Assembly: GCA_001600175.1 (NCBI GenBank)
Contig: BCJC01000007.1
Span: forward strand, 1,691,129 to 1,755,128
Direction of reading: 5' to 3'
DNA length: 64,000 nt
DNA from: Erythrobasidium yunnanense
Taxonomy: Eukaryota > Basidiomycota > Cystobasidiomycetes > Erythrobasidiales > Erythrobasidiaceae
Shown here: in pieces, positions 48,587-58,933 of the stretch
How positions within the stretch are numbered: the stretch's first letter is position 1
How the letters are laid out: every line of letters starts with the position of its first letter
Position numbers and translations under genes: made by a program
Notes under the pieces: model-generated
Database searches by the model: none
Seen by the model: only the letters and a program-made list of their open reading frames with translations
What the model was told of the DNA's origin: nothing

Positions 48587-49919
48587 CTACTTGTCGATTG
48601 AGAAGCTGTAGACTGAGTTCCATTTGTAGGTGTCGCTCTTGTTGTAGAATTGGTTGATGCCCCATTGAGGGTTGTTAATAGCATCGATATAACTTTCTTG
48701 CTCTAGAACGACGCAGGAGTGGGTGCCATAAGTCCCGCCTTGATCTCCTCCCTGTGATGCCTTTCGGGTGATGTTGTATCGATTCGCAATGCCGTTGCAG
48801 GTATAGACCTGTGCCGCAACTTGATCTGTAGTGACATCCAATCGAATGCCAGAGGCCGTGCTCCAAAGGCTCATGACGGTATCTGACTTGGTTTTGTTGG
48901 AATAAATCCAGCAATTATCCAGACCTACGCAGCCTCCGCCGCAATAACCTTTCCCTTCTGTAGCTTGAATGGCTGTCTGTAGCTGAGTAGGCTGACGGAA
49001 GTCGAGTGGGGTACCTTCCACGGAACCTATCTCGCCAGTGGGAATCAAGATAGTGTCGGTCTCGATGTAGCGGTCGGCCTTCAGCTGTAAGTAGTGCTGC
49101 GAGAGATTTTGCGTATACTGGTAGCCTTCCAAGTTCCACTGCAGGAATCACATAACTTAGCTTGGTGAAACAGCCAGGAGGACGGCTAACGTACGTAGAC
49201 ATGGCTTGATAGCAAGATTGGCGTCTGCTGGTCTGGGATAGCTTGCATTGTGATCGACCATTTGCTCTGGTTTTCCAATGTGTACTTCACAGTGCCATTC
49301 ACGCTACCTGGAAAGCCTTGAGATCCAGCGGGGTCGTACAGCGAGAAGGTCAGGCTATTGGATTGCATATCGGATAAAGTCCACACGCGGCGGTCCCAGC
49401 CGAGACCACCGCCATGCAGAGTGTCGAGACCGTTATTGTCGTTTGCGTCGATGTGTGCCGTCTTGCCATCGGGAGTTGTGAAGGTGCCTAAGGAGGGAAC
49501 GAGCAAAAGTAATCATTAATACAAATACTGAACAAATGATACGCTTCACTGACTGTTCTTGATTCGATTGGCATATCTGCCAACAACAGGTCCGAAATAA
49601 GGGTGAACGGGATCGCTCAGGTACAGAGAGCGATCATCGTATCCGGCTACTACGTCTCTGAATGTTCCAGTCTTGTCTTTTACGTATAGGTGAACAACCG
49701 TGCCTCCGACGCGAATGACTGACTGAACGTCAGCAAGGTACAGCGCACTTTCCAAGTCTGTCGATACTTACAGCTAGCTTTGATAGATCCATCAGGTGAC
49801 TGTATATCGAGCAAGTCGAGAGCATTATCGTGTTCGCTTGATCGACTGTTGGTGGTGGGGAGACTCCAGACAGTCTGCGCGGCGAAAATCAGAAAGGCAG
49901 TAGGGAGGGCAAATTTCAT
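48587..49919 (-). CDS. Secreted aldose 1-epimerase (galactose mutarotase) family protein
   Basis: Interconverts alpha and beta anomers of hexoses by family, here probably outside the cell. Exons: 49919-49772, 49718-49554, 49487-49195, 49138-48587, 385 residues. The N-terminus MKFALPTAFLIFAAQTVWS is a clear signal peptide. Conserved elements are GPVVGRYANRIKNS, NNGLDTLHGGGLGWDRRVW (with an active-site His in LHGG), SSHVYWNLEGY (second His), PLDFRQPTQLQ, and the general-base Glu in CVVLEQESYIDAINNPQ near the C-terminus. Internal Cys pairs (YCGGGC) are extra to the cytosolic enzyme and fit secretion. A neighbouring secreted gene lies just upstream on the same strand. Confidence 0.92.
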
Positions 49920-50176
49920 GATTTCAACGTTAGGTGGGAATGAAGACGAAGAGCAAAGCACAGAGAAAGTGAATAAGTTATAAATGACACCTCGGGGTAA
50001 CTTATTCTTGGAGCTCCGCCTCAGGCAAAGAGCTCCGCCGGACGATTTTAGACTCAGGCTAGCGTCGGCTGTCGAAGCAGTCCGAAAGCAAACAGCATGA
50101 CTTTGGGACAGGTAGTCTTCTGCCAGAGCATGTGTAGTTGTTCAGAGACCGCCGCGACGCCGACAAGGCAACAACT

Positions 50177-50921
50177 TCACACGTTTCCCTTGGGGAAAAC
50201 ATACAGTATCTGGTTGCACAGTCAGCAAAGTCGCATTTGCGTTGAGGAGCAAGGAAGCCTTACCTGATCCACTGTAGGATCTGTAGTCTTACATGCTCCT
50301 GTCCCTGTCAATGGCTGCAGGGGCGCATTGGTCTTGGTAAGATCTGACCCGAGGCAGTTGCCATCGGCAGAATCTCCGTGGAAGAAAGTACACATGAAGC
50401 CAGTAGCGGTCGTGCCTCCATTTTGCCAACCAACATATTTGCCTGGATCGCATCTGACATTCCAGATTCGAGCAGAGGGGTCCCATTTAGAGCAATCCTG
50501 CCAACCGATACTTGTGGTGCCGCTATAAGTGTTCCAGCCATAGCATCCTTGTGCCTCTTGTCCGCCGATGATCCAGCCATTGGCTTCCTGGACAGCAAGT
50601 CAGCTGGATATTTCCTGAGGTCAGTGGCAGAAGCATACCTTGGTTAGTTTCACATTCTCTGGAGAGAGATCGTCAAAGAATGCGATGGTTGGAAGATACT
50701 TGAAACTCACGACCAGCAGCTCCAATTGCCTCCCAGCCAGCGGTGGTCGAGGTTGGCAGCTTGTTTAGCTTTATCAGCTGATAGCCTGTGTCCGCCTTGA
50801 AGAGGTCGTCTGCGATGGGTTTCAACGCCAGCTGCTGAGTTTCGCGCCTTTCATGATCCGGTAGGGCAAATGCTGCGGTGGTAAAAGCTAGATATGTAAG
50901 AGAGCGTGCCAAAAACTTCAT
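50177..50921 (-). CDS. Small secreted cysteine-containing protein of unknown function
   Basis: Exons on the minus strand: 50921-50711, 50658-50639 (20 nt), 50587-50264, 50209-50177, giving 195 residues; all phases close. MKFLARSLTYLAFTTAAFALP is a signal peptide. The first half of the mature protein has no Cys; the second half has six (in GCYGW, DCSKW, VRCDP, FMCTF, GNCLG, ACKT), several Trp and Gly, and ends ILYVFPKGNV. There is no recognisable domain. It could be an effector-like or cell-wall-associated protein; function is unknown. Same strand and general type as the adjacent secreted epimerase. Confidence 0.75.
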
Positions 50922-51388
50922 GATGTGTAGGTGTGGTTAACGAGTGATGTAGCGACCTGCGCTGTACGAGGTTGAGAGACTCTGATAGCTGAAGTTGGCT
51001 TAAAGTTGAAGTTCCAGTAGGCGTCCACTCCATTAGCACCATTGACCAGAGCAGAAAGGGGACGGACACAAGCCACCAAGCTATATGCTTGCTGAGGTAG
51101 CACGTCGCCCCAGCTCGAGTGAGTGAGCATCACATCTGCTCACGTCAGCACCGACATGATAGGTGATAAGGATGAGTTTGGCCGCCAGCCTCGGTGTTTG
51201 CATCCGGGTCAATGCCGGGAGGGCACCAACGGCAGTCCGTCTGGAGAAGGGGATGAGGAATAACACGTTCGCGGCCTGTACATGTATACGGAAGCCGTCC
51301 CAGGTATTCGACGAAGAAACACCACTTGAGCAGTTTTGAGGGAATGTCGTGGTTACACTTCTTCTTTCCTTCGCTACTTTTCACAATC

Positions 51389-52785
51389 ATGGACATTTCG
51401 GCATTAAGCGATCCTCGAGTGATTGCAGGCCTTCTGCAGAATCCAGCTGCTTTAGCAGGACTCATGGGGCAGCTGCAAGCAGGGCAGCATGCTATTGATG
51501 AAAATAGATGGACCGGGGCAGCGATGGGGTAGGAGACCCCTCACACCGAAGTCATATTGCTTGCTAACTTGCCATTCGGTTCAGAGCTATCGTCTTTAGC
51601 GACTTCTTCTTCTCTCTACCTCGAGAAATCTCGCATATTTGGCGAGCAGATTGGTCTCTGATGAAGGTAGGAAGGCAGTGGCACGATTGCCACCAGCAGA
51701 AGGCTGACAACGAGCGACAGTGCCTGTATCTCTTCCTCCGATATGCGTGCACGTTGTTCGCTGGTTTCGTAATTGCGATGCTTTTCGTACCCTGGAGTGA
51801 GGATAAATGTAGACCTGTTCTACATATGCTTTCCTTCTTTCCCGTGTTTGAGGTGGGCCTTAGTCTCTGACATTGAAGAATTTTCGCTGACCTGGGGCAC
51901 AGGTGCTTGCTGCGCACGCCATACTGTCTCTTCGATCCTACGCATTGGCGAGTGCAGACCTTGTGACACTGGAGGCATGTCTGATTCTTCGTGCAGTGGG
52001 GTCGCAGTAAATGGATAGCTGGCATCTGCCTCATTCTCTTGATCCAGGATGCAGTAGTGATGGGCTGGGCTGCCTGGCAGACGGAGAGTAGGCTGATTCA
52101 TCGTAAAAACGGCGCCAATACTGATTAGCAATCTGCTGCAGTGGCCCCGATGTTTGGAGAGACAGGTCCTTGCGTGACCGTCAGCAAGTCGTCCATTACA
52201 GTCCTCTACTACATCCCGATGATGGTGGTCGACCTGGCCTTGACGATCTTGACCATGTTCAAGATCTTCAAGCTCAAGCAAGATATTCGAGCTGTAGGCC
52301 GGTCGAAGGCTGGCTCCCTCTTGTCGACGATGGTCAGGCAGTCTGTCCATTACTACATTGTGATCACGGCCTTGGTGAGCAGTCGTCTCAACGATAGTAT
52401 ACAGCGGCTAATGCTGCTTCGTCTACAGAACATCTTCAGCACGGTCTGGACTATAGCAAAGGTCAACTCACCTCAGCAAGCTCTTACTGGCCAAATCTCC
52501 GTTGGCGTTACTCTCCTTCTCACTCTACATCTTGCACTAGACCTCAAGGCAGACGCTTATAGCGATGCGGACAGCGATAGTACGACTCTCTTGTCTACTG
52601 CCTGGTCCAGGAGCTTCGGCGAGAGAGCCGGCAAAGCCACTTGGGACAGCAATAACAGCACCATCATAGGACAGCACAGGTATGTCGCGGACCGTGTTCT
52701 AGGAGGACTCGGCTGATAGTCTCGCAGCGCCATCAAGAAGGATGAGTACGAGCTGAAGGGCGTAAAGACAGCCTGGAGTCCTTGA
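51389..52785 (+). CDS. Polytopic membrane protein of an uncharacterised fungal family
   Basis: Inferred exons: 51389-51528, 51585-51666, 51721-51852, 51903-51951, 52019-52087, 52142-52374, 52429-52679, 52728-52785, 337 residues with every phase closing. The pattern is typical of a large basidiomycete family: SLPREISHIWRADWSLMK leading into a membrane helix (LYLFLRYACTLFAGFVIAML), a Cys-containing loop (SEDKCRPVLHM), SLRSYALATGICLILLIQ, then YYIPMMVVDLALTILTMF followed by a cytoplasmic segment, SVHYYIVITALNIFSTVW, and a last helix SVGVTLLLTLHLALDLK. About seven hydrophobic segments are visible. The 54-nt intron 51667-51720 is in frame without stops, so its retention cannot be excluded. No function is known. 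Confidence 0.75.
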
Positions 52786-52884
52786 AGAGTGCCGATGTTT
52801 CCCTTGGCCTTCACCGCGTAGAATCATAGCGCTGCATGCTTTGCCCCAATAGCGCATCTTCCAACTCATGCATTTGTACATTTT

Positions 52885-53786
52885 TCAGATATTCGTTGGC
52901 GATATTATGCGCTCCATAGATCGAGATTCTTCTGGCACAGTTCCACTTGGCGATGGATCGTTGCCATTTTCCTGCTTCGTCTGCTTCGATTCGGCGATGT
53001 GTGCTTCGATGGCCTTCTGCTCTATCGATATCTTCTCGAGCGCTTTCGCTATATCTGGGTCGTGCTCGAGTATGCGACGCATCTCGCCGTTGCGCATGCC
53101 TACGTCGACCACGCCGTCCAAAATCTTGAGAACAGTGCTGTGCCGATCTTTCGAGGTTTGCAGGTGCTCCAGAAGCTTGCGCTCCTGCTCCTGTAGTGTT
53201 TGACTATGACATTGATTAGACATGGATAGCCAGCATCCGAGCGAGGGATTGGCAGGACCTACACAGACTCTTCCAGGGTTTCAAGCCGTTCTGCAACCAA
53301 GTCTCGGCGCTTGCCCTCTTTACGATAGCTTCTGTAGGACTCGGCCATTATAAGAGACAACGCGACCGTGAACAAGAAGGCTTCCGAAATGAAGTTGGCG
53401 CCGGTCGCTATAGCTTTCGTCTCGCTCAGAGAACGGATGTGTGGTTTCGAGCCGCTCGCAGTAGTTTCTCCTAGAAGATTGACACGCATGCGCATCTCAT
53501 TGCGGTGCAGCGTTTGCGCTACATTGATGCATAGGTTGCGGAACGACTCGTGCTCTTGGGCTTGTTGTTTGAGCTTGTTGGAGATGGGCTTAGCCAGCGT
53601 GCGTATGGCTACATTGTAGTAAGTGTGATAGTTGGATAGATGAAGAAGTCAGCTCTGGAACGCGCTGCTGTTCTCGCATGGAGCCGCAATTACCTGAAGA
53701 AAAGGCAATTTCAGCACGGGCAGGAAGGTCTCTTGAGCTTGGAGCTAGATGTATGCACCTAAAGATACGACTTTGATGGTTGCCAT
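52885..53786 (-). CDS. OPA3: OPA3 family protein (mitochondrial)
   Basis: Mitochondrial membrane-associated protein of uncertain biochemical role; human OPA3 mutations cause optic atrophy. Exons: 53786-53759, 53608-53265, 53190-52885, 225 residues. It starts MATIKVVSLAIRTLAKPISN, then KLKQQAQEHESFRNLCINVA and LHRNEMRMRVNLLG. These are the hallmark N-terminal OPA3 sequences, and the last is followed by a hydrophobic segment (GANFISEAFLFTVALSLIM). The C-terminal 100 residues form a charged coiled coil (EQERKLLEHLQTSKDRH and onwards), longer than in animals. The first exon encodes only nine codons and the first intron is about 150 nt. Confidence 0.92.
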
Positions 53787-54099
53787 TTCGTTGTACTGCT
53801 TCGGTGCGCTGAGTCTTGCTGATGTCGTGGGCCTCTAGAGTAGATCTACTGCAGCCTATGTGCTTCGCGATACGAAGCTAGTCAAGCTATCGCATGCATA
53901 TACTTGCAGAAGTAAATGTAGTCATTTCATGCGAAGCAAGCGTCGAGTTGGCAGCTGGCAAGCACACAGAATCATGATGGCGCGTTCCTGGCTGATACAG
54001 CCGAGCGCTTGCGCAGCATGATGAACTTCTTCGTAACAAATTGCACGTCGACTCCGGCACAACAAAAGCTTTTCCTGCGCTTGCCAGATCCTTTCTCGC
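53787..54099. other. Intergenic region, nothing recognised
   Basis: Promoter of the OPA3 gene and 3' flank of the convergent-facing paralogue gene that ends at 54100. No coding frame or repeat of note. Confidence 0.4.
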
Positions 54100-55005
54100 C
54101 TAGGTTCGCTCTGCGCAAGGACACGAGAATATCCCATGTCGATGGACACCAACCATGTAGTATCCTGCGGGACAACGTGGATTGTCCACTGCTGTACCGG
54201 CCTTTGCTGCTTTCATAGCGGCGCGTTCGGCGGTCTTACGCTTCGACAGCGACTTATAGCTGTAAAGATAACGGTTGTCCAGATTTGCCCACACCTCCAT
54301 CCCTATGAAAGGCGTTTCTCCCTCCACGAGAATAAGCGCAGAGTAGCGGCTGCTATTAGCGTGATCAATCATTACCTCAGGAAAGGCAGCAGTACCCAAG
54401 ATCTTGGCGATCTTGCTGAACTTATGATGCCATGACTTTGTTCCTGCGTGGGATGCTGGCGACTCGCAGAACTCACTGGTACCAACCTCGGAGACCGTAT
54501 CTTCCGCAAGTATTCTCGCTTTCCGGCTTGCGCGCTTAGCTTCCACGACGTCTTCTCCAATGAGACGGCCTCCCTTCCAGTAGACTTTACGACCAGGTTC
54601 TGGCCATTTGCCTGGTTCTTGATATGAGTACTCTCCGTAGCCATTCCAGTAATGGATTGAATCCCGGCCGGCCTGCTTCTTGACTTCTCTGAGAATGCCT
54701 GCCAGCTCGTAGTATGTCTTCTTGCGTTTGACCTTGCGATCTCCGAGGGCTCTTCTGATGGATTCGTTGGATGATATAGTCGAACGTGTAGTATCGGCAG
54801 AAACCACGGAGCCTAGCGAGGATGCGGACGACATGGAGGTCGATCCCTCATACTCGGTCGACAAGCATGTTGTGTCAATAGAGACGACGGAGCTCAATGA
54901 GGATGTCGAGGACACTCCAGATAGAGACTGTCGCCTAGACGTGGACCGCTTGGATGCCGATGATGCCATGCTTCGTATCTCTGTTTTCGATGCTTGAGAT
55001 TCCAA
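54100..55005 (-). CDS. Unknown intronless protein, tandem paralogue A
   Basis: A single uninterrupted 301-codon frame, unusual in this intron-rich window. The N-terminal 95 residues are Ser/Thr-rich and contain the motif SLxSVVSxDTT twice (SLSSVVSIDTT and SLGSVVSADTT). The remaining 200 residues align by eye with the neighbour at 55522-56277: KTYYELAGILREV, DSIHYW, KWPEPGRKVYW, RLIGEDVVEAKR, ARILAEDTVSEVG, EVMIDHA, YSALILVEGE, GMEVWANLDNRYLYS and a KTAERAAMKAAKAG helix. There is no recognised domain, signal peptide or membrane helix. The C-terminus carries CPAGYYMVGVHRHG and a CPC motif that B lacks. Function unknown. Confidence 0.7.
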   Translation of the reverse strand: MESQASKTEIRSMASSASKRSTSRRQSLSGVSSTSSLSSVVSIDTTCLSTEYEGSTSMSSASSLGSVVSADTTRSTISSNESIRRALGDRKVKRKKTYYELAGILREVKKQAGRDSIHYWNGYGEYSYQEPGKWPEPGRKVYWKGGRLIGEDVVEAKRASRKARILAEDTVSEVGTSEFCESPASHAGTKSWHHKFSKIAKILGTAAFPEVMIDHANSSRYSALILVEGETPFIGMEVWANLDNRYLYSYKSLSKRKTAERAAMKAAKAGTAVDNPRCPAGYYMVGVHRHGIFSCPCAERT

Positions 55006-55521
55006 TTAGCGGATACTACGGTTCCAGATGAATGGTTCTGCTGGTCGATGGAGAGCCAAGCAGCAGCCAGTCTAGTGTAGAGGCTTAGTGGAGCGTCATA
55101 AGGAACCCTTTGTCTATCATAAGTCGAAGGGGAAACGCAGCGCGCTGGAGGATTTGACAGAGTAGGGACGCCATTAGGGACAATCACGCAATGCTTCATG
55201 GAGTTGCCGACGCACCTGCAGTCCAGAAGAGTCAACTTGATCCTCGCTCCAATGCAAGTCCTTTGGCCGGTACTGGATGTTTGTTCTTAGCCAACTGCGT
55301 CATCGGGATGTACCAGATACTCTAACGCGGCAGCGGAGGCGCGTAGAAGGGTCAAATGTATCGCTACAGAGCACAAGTCGCGGATTTGAGCATCTTTGTA
55401 CCAAGAATACCGATACCGAAGCTCGTGGTATATCTGGCTTGGCAGAAGTTGCAGTACAGACGCCAGTACGAGCTTCACGGAAGGAGTACAACTATCTTCC
55501 ATAGTGCTGAGCCGCCATTCT
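55006..55521. other. Intergenic region between the two paralogues
   Basis: Promoter of paralogue A and 3' flank of paralogue B, about 515 bp. Short open frames on both strands have no resemblance to the paralogues, and no repeat was noticed. Confidence 0.4.
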
Positions 55522-56277
55522 TCAGGTCCTGCCTGAAACTCCGACGCCTCTTGCAGCCACCCTGCTTTTCAATGCTGCTCGCCTAGCGGTCTTATCTTGC
55601 ATTACCGCCCCTCTGCTGTACAGCTTATCGTCCTTCAGGTAAGCCCATACTTTGAGGCCCGGCTGGCAGGCTTCTCCAGAGGCAAGCACGAGCGGCCAAG
55701 GTCCAGATTTACCTGGATGGTCGACCATGACTTGTAGCGGAGAATTCTGAACAATGCTGGTGACCTTCCCATACCAGATATATAAGGAAGATTCGATTGC
55801 TGAGGTGGATGGATTCCGATGTTCGCCAATCTCCTCCCGGCCGACGTCGGACACTGCATCATCTGCGATGACTCTCTCCTCACGGATGCGATGCTTGGCC
55901 TTCAAAGCCTTTTCGCCGATCCATCTCTCATTATGTGGGTTATAAAACAGCTTCTGTCCGGGTACTGGCCATTCGCCAAGGGCTAGTAGGTCGCCATCAA
56001 AGGTCATAGAGGTACCTAGGCGAGATTTGTAGTGAATGACGTCCCCGTCGGGAGCCCGCACGACTTTGGTCATAACACCCTTTAAGCCATAGTGCGTTTT
56101 CGTAGGTAATACGGCGCGTTCTGAGATGCGCGCCATTTGCTCGGGTGTGAGCGCTGGCGTCGAGTCTGTAGAGACGATGGAGCATAAGGACAAACTTCTA
56201 GCCGCTCTGGCCGGGCGATGGCGTTTTTGGTGATGGGACGGCATGGCAGTTGTGCTGAACATTACTGGAGGTACCAA
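55522..56277 (-). CDS. Unknown intronless protein, tandem paralogue B
   Basis: A single 251-codon frame. The N-terminus is basic (HHQKRHRPARAARS) and is followed by SLCSIVSTDST, the same motif that is doubled in paralogue A. The shared core reads KTHYGLKGVMTKVV, DVIHYK, EWPVPGQKLFY, RWIGEKALKAKH, ERVIADDAVSDVGREE, QVMVDHP, LVLASGE, GLKVWAYLKDDKLYS and KTARRAALKSRV. Order and spacing match paralogue A, so a tandem duplication with later divergence is very likely. The start could also be the internal ATG of MPSHHQKR (12 residues in). No known family recognised. Confidence 0.7.
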   Translation of the reverse strand: MVPPVMFSTTAMPSHHQKRHRPARAARSLSLCSIVSTDSTPALTPEQMARISERAVLPTKTHYGLKGVMTKVVRAPDGDVIHYKSRLGTSMTFDGDLLALGEWPVPGQKLFYNPHNERWIGEKALKAKHRIREERVIADDAVSDVGREEIGEHRNPSTSAIESSLYIWYGKVTSIVQNSPLQVMVDHPGKSGPWPLVLASGEACQPGLKVWAYLKDDKLYSRGAVMQDKTARRAALKSRVAARGVGVSGRT

Positions 56278-56714
56278 TCAATGGACTCTTGAGCTTTATG
56301 TGTATGCGGATTGTGTGATGAGAAAGAGAGAGCGAGAGAGAGAGGTCGACAGGCTGCTTCGTGAGTTTTGTCTTCATTAGGTTGAATGGGTCGCATCACC
56401 CATCACTGCTGGACCGGAGAGGTTGCGGATATTGGGAGGTGAGCCATGGGATGTAAGGAGCAAGATCAATAACAGAGGTAGCCCTTTCCGGCTGTGTGGG
56501 AGCTTTGCCGGCTGGCTGAATCTGAAGGTGGCGAGCACGCAGATGCCAACTTGCGCGCAGGCGTGGGCATCATGGCCGATGCATCGTCAGTATGAGCTGC
56601 AAAAGCCATCGTCGTAGTGTTGTCTGTCTTTGCTCGTAGTCGTGGTGGGAGCGCAAGGAGCAGCTGCGATTTTGATTGTTCTTTGCCCTTTCCCGTCTAT
56701 TCTACTATTCAACA
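56278..56714. other. Divergent intergenic region between paralogue B and uL3m
   Basis: Contains a GA-rich microsatellite (annotated separately) close to the start of paralogue B, and the promoter of the mitochondrial L3 gene. No coding sequence recognised. Confidence 0.45.
56321..56345. repeat. GA microsatellite
   Basis: A nearly pure AG/GA dinucleotide run with two interruptions, 44 bp upstream of the start codon of paralogue B (minus strand). On that strand it is a CT tract, a common promoter or leader feature in fungi. Confidence 0.8.
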
Positions 56715-57863
56715 ATGCTTTCTCTCAACAAGCGCATCTACTGCTGCGTACAAGCTCTCAAACAAGCAAAGCGCGCTGCCTCTACTGTCGCTGCCACGCC
56801 AGTACAAGCCGAAGCTTCAACCTCGACATGGACGCCAGCTTCGCAGCGGACAGGCGTGCTGGCTAAAAAGCTGGGAATGACTGCAATTTACGATAGTAAT
56901 GGTGTCCGTACACCTGTGACAGTGCTCGAGGTGAACTTCAAGTACTTTCGAAGCAAGAATTCCTGTTCTAATGCGAGATCATACGTATAGATGGAACAAG
57001 TCGCTGTAACAGCTGTCCGAACAACACCGTATACTGCTGTGCAAGTGGGCATTCGCGACCAGCTACCGAGAAGAATGCACAACGCTCTTCTGGGCCATTT
57101 CAAGAAGAACAACGTCTCTCCGAAACTCAGGCTGGCTGAGTTCAGGGTGTCTGATGATGCGATAGTGAAACCTGGTATGTACACTACTGCCTGCAATGGA
57201 GGAGACTTGCGCTGACTTCAAGCATGTAGGAACCGATTTGAGCTCTGCTCATTTTGTTCCGGGACAGTACGTGGACGTACAAGGCAAGAGGTAAGCTATT
57301 CTTGTCTTAGCAGTAAGCGTATGCTGCTCATAGCTGTTGGTTTGTCAGCATCGGAAAGGGCTTCCAAGGTGTCATGAAGCGATGGGGCTTCAAAGGTCTT
57401 CGCGCTTCGCATGGTGTTTCAGTCTCTCATCGTTCGCATGGTAGTACTGGTCAGCATCAGGTGAGAGACTCAGCCCTGCTACAAGCTTGAATAACGCTGA
57501 TATTCGCTGTGACCTCAGGATCCAGGTCGTGTCTTTCCAGGCAAGAAGATGGCCGGGCATATGGGCAACCGTACACGGACGACGCAGAATCTGCTAGTGA
57601 TGAGAGTGGATCCAAAGGATAACCTTATATACCTCAAAGGCTCGCTCGCAGGCGCGCCGGGAGGATACCTGCGAGTACGAGATGCAATCAAGAAGTGCGT
57701 GTCGCAAGCGCGTGAGAGACAGAGAAGGACTGCACTGGGCTTGACGGATGCGGAACTTGTTGGTGTTGGTAACGGCGTGACGAGCTTGCCCTTCCCCGCT
57801 GGAACGAAGTCGCTAGTATCGCAAATGCAGCTGCCGGATGCTATTATGTACAAGAAACAGTGA
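56715..57863 (+). CDS. MRPL9: Mitochondrial large-subunit ribosomal protein uL3m
   Basis: Core rRNA-binding protein of the mitochondrial 54S subunit. Exons: 56715-56930, 56991-57174, 57230-57290, 57349-57460, 57519-57863, 305 residues. The N-terminus ([20 protein letters not shown], then Ala/Thr-rich) is a mitochondrial presequence. The uL3 domain starts [16 protein letters not shown] and includes [72 protein letters not shown] and [16 protein letters not shown], the long loop that reaches the peptidyl-transferase centre. The C-terminal part ends with a short tail. Convergent with the methyltransferase gene, 51 bp away. Confidence 0.95.
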
Positions 57864-57914
57864 ACATGAATGGCTGTGATGCAGTTGTATTCGTAGGATA
57901 TGCACAATATTTGA

Positions 57915-58710
57915 CTATGCATTGTCTTGGAATTTGAAAAGTAGGAATAGGTTAGTGCCCCCTCCTGGCGCTTCCTTATTGACCAGCGTCAATCCATTAC
58001 GCTTCGCTAGACTGACCACATCGTCCAAGTCGCGTATACCAAAGTCCGGCTTTCTCGATCGGAGTTCTGCATCAAACTGCCGAGGAGTCGGCTTAGACGG
58101 CAGCGATGCACTCTAGAGCTTCTGCTAGCTTACCTTCTCGTCTGCTTCAGACATGAATTTCCCGCCTTGCTTCAGGCAACAGTATATCGCCAGTTTGCCA
58201 GTACGCCTGTTCAGGACTGGCCTGTCCGCACGGCCGGTCTGCTCGAAAAGAGCTTCCGTGACGGACCTATACGCCTCATCAGCACATAAGGGAAGTCCTC
58301 TTCAGAGCACAGCTTACCATGGCGATACATTGAGGAGATTTGTCGCTGTGATGAGGTCGTACGGCGCGTGCTCTGGCGTTCGCAGATTGTCCCAGTCTTC
58401 GCCTGTATATATGTCAATAGTCATCTAGACTAGCGCTTGCCTGAGGGTCTTAGGCATACCTGAGAGCACGTCAAGCTTTATTGGCCGTAGGACATTGGGC
58501 TGAGCAGCTGCTTGTACCGCTTCGGTGAGCTTCTGAACGAGGTATCCGTCGTATTCAGTAGCTTGGAATTGAACTTCAGGAGCTTCTGCAGCATATGCCA
58601 GTATATGATCGCCGAAGCCGCTTGCGATTTCTAGGACGCGTTTCGTGGCAGGATCATGGAGAATAGGAAGATGAGCAGACACAAGATGAGGAAGATTCTT
58701 CTTGACGGAT
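57915..58710 (-). CDS. DUF938-type SAM-dependent methyltransferase (5' end unresolved)
   Basis: Class I methyltransferase-fold protein of unknown substrate. Firm exons on the minus strand: about 58710-58460, 58402-58318, 58266-58134, 58076-57915. Motif I is RVLEIASGFGDHILAYAA. Then come FQATEYDGYLVQKL, APYDLITATNLLNVSPW, KLAIYCCLKQGGKFMSEADEK, the family signature FDAELRSRKPDFGIRDLDD and an end GGGTNLFLLFKF. All agree with DUF938 proteins. The first exon is missing from my model: the usual N-terminal AxDRNK-P segment should lie near 58720-58830, where MSNTQTEPDPGNK and an RDNRKK stretch are candidates, but no consistent splice was found. Confidence 0.82.
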
Positions 58711-58933
58711 CCTGGAGGTTTGTTTGGGTCAGAAAGTCAGCTTCTTGCGGTTGTCTCTCGCCCAATTGCAGCAAGATCGCATGCCTGATGTAGACCAAGA
58801 GACCTTGTTCCCTGGATCTGGTTCTGTCTGGGTGTTGGACATCTCTGAAGAGGCTTCACATGGGTTGGCTTCTGTCGAACCAGCTTCACCTGCACGGACC
58901 GCTTAGAAAACATCACCTTTACCATCCTTCTGC

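Noticed and set aside
58724-58906. 60-codon plus-strand frame before the F-box-like array
   Set aside because: It lies opposite the probable first exon of the methyltransferase gene and has no recognisable feature.
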